A DNA stretch of 11,890 bases from assembly GCA_037442365.1 (NCBI GenBank), contig JBBIQK010000067.1:1-11890 (forward strand). The letters run 5' to 3'. Origin of the DNA: GBS-DC sp037442365. Lineage in GTDB: Bacteria > Armatimonadota > Fimbriimonadia > Fimbriimonadales > GBS-DC. Numbering within the stretch: position 1 is the first letter of the stretch; each line of letters starts with the position of its first letter. Both the position numbers and the translations under genes were made by a program. The notes under the pieces were generated by a model. That model did not search any database. It saw only the letters and a program-made list of their open reading frames with translations, and was not told the DNA's origin. Positions 11,581 to 11,890 of this stretch are shown piece after piece.

Positions 11581-11890
11581 TTATAGCGCGGATGTGTCCG
11601 TGAGCCATGCCAGCTGCGCCCACACAGCGGCGACCTGCTCGGCAGGAAGGCTCGCGTCGGCGGGCGCGTCGAGCGCAGGCGACGCCTCGTCCTGCAACAG
11701 GCGCAGCAGCGTGTCGGTCAGGTAGTAAACATCATGCCCCGACAGGTTGCTGAAGGCGCGGCGCAACATCGGCAGCGCCTGCAGGAACACTTCGTCGGGC
11801 AGGCGCATCACGAACTCGTGCATCGCCTGCACAAAAGGTCGCGAACGGGACGCCGCGCCGCCCTGCGACTGCAGCAGCCCCTCCAGAAAC
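11581..11890. repeat. 310-bp direct repeat, copy 2 (to window end)
   Basis: This is the partner of 9522-9831, in the same orientation. The alignment reaches the last base of the window, so the repeat may be longer. Confidence 0.95.
11581..11890 (-). CDS. 3' end of a DUF5682-like gene (partial)
   Basis: The minus-strand frame is open from the TAA at 11581 to the window edge, about 102 codons, so the gene's 5' part lies outside. Visible residues include the helix pair VMRLPDEVFLQALPMLRRAFSNLSGH and a C-terminal Ala/Asp/Pro-rich linker ending in AEQVAAVWAQLAWLTDTS. The resemblance to the C-terminus of DUF5682 proteins is from memory and not certain. In several bacteria these are encoded with MoxR-type AAA ATPases and VWA-domain proteins. 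This copy is likely the intact gene because it continues out of the window, whereas the copy at 9522 is bounded by a promoter. Confidence 0.55.
   Translation of the reverse strand, partial: FLEGLLQSQGGAASRSRPFVQAMHEFVMRLPDEVFLQALPMLRRAFSNLSGHDVYYLTDTLLRLLQDEASPALDAPADASLPAEQVAAVWAQLAWLTDTSAL

Overview
The window is an ordinary-looking, GC-rich chromosomal stretch with 16 supportable protein genes (the last one cut by the window end), one duplicated 3' gene fragment, two tRNAs and one notable accessory cassette. The set (RecR, YbaB, thioredoxin, an OstA/LptA-like exported protein, a Crp/Fnr regulator, an Rpn-type PD-(D/E)xK protein) fits a bacterium with an outer membrane. The high GC, short or absent leaders and weak -35 boxes would suit a deep-branching, perhaps thermophilic group such as Armatimonadota. 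That taxonomic guess rests on general impression only and has low confidence.

Region 1 (1-1253): a one-domain fasciclin (FAS1) gene sits behind a near-perfect CRP-type operator and a -10 box in class II geometry. It is followed by a strong terminator and a convergent Crp/Fnr regulator whose recognition helix keeps the three residues that read TGTGA. This looks like a local regulator/target pair. Region 2 (1254-3025): a DUF1611 (DgcN-like) gene with a leaderless-type start diverges from the regulator and converges on trxA, whose terminator lies inside the DUF1611 3' end. A tRNA-Pro(GGG)/tRNA-Arg(UCG) pair is divergent from trxA.

Region 3 (3040-5578): a TPR-type helical-repeat protein overlaps tail to tail with an Rpn/PD-(D/E)xK family gene that carries a 12-bp tandem repeat, and an SDR oxidoreductase lies upstream of that gene. 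Region 4 (5579-7830): a tight + strand operon holds a truncated aldehyde-dehydrogenase-fold protein without its catalytic half, a membrane-anchored protein possibly of NTF2-like fold, and LarE, the sacrificial sulfur transferase of the nickel-pincer cofactor pathway. Region 5 (7834-9446): a - strand operon ybaB-recR-OstA-like gene.

Region 6 (9522-11890) is the most unusual part. Two direct copies of a 310-bp 3' gene end, about 95% identical, lie 2,059 bp apart. The gene resembles the C-terminus of DUF5682 proteins, from memory. Between the copies is a three-gene + strand cassette behind the best sigma70-type promoter in the window: an unrecognised exported protein, a small exported six-cysteine protein, and an unrecognised exported helical protein. 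The last has a 13-bp perfect hairpin inside its signal-peptide codons. The cassette looks inserted, carrying or creating a duplicate of the host gene's 3' end. No stretch over 300 bases is without a gene or gene fragment.
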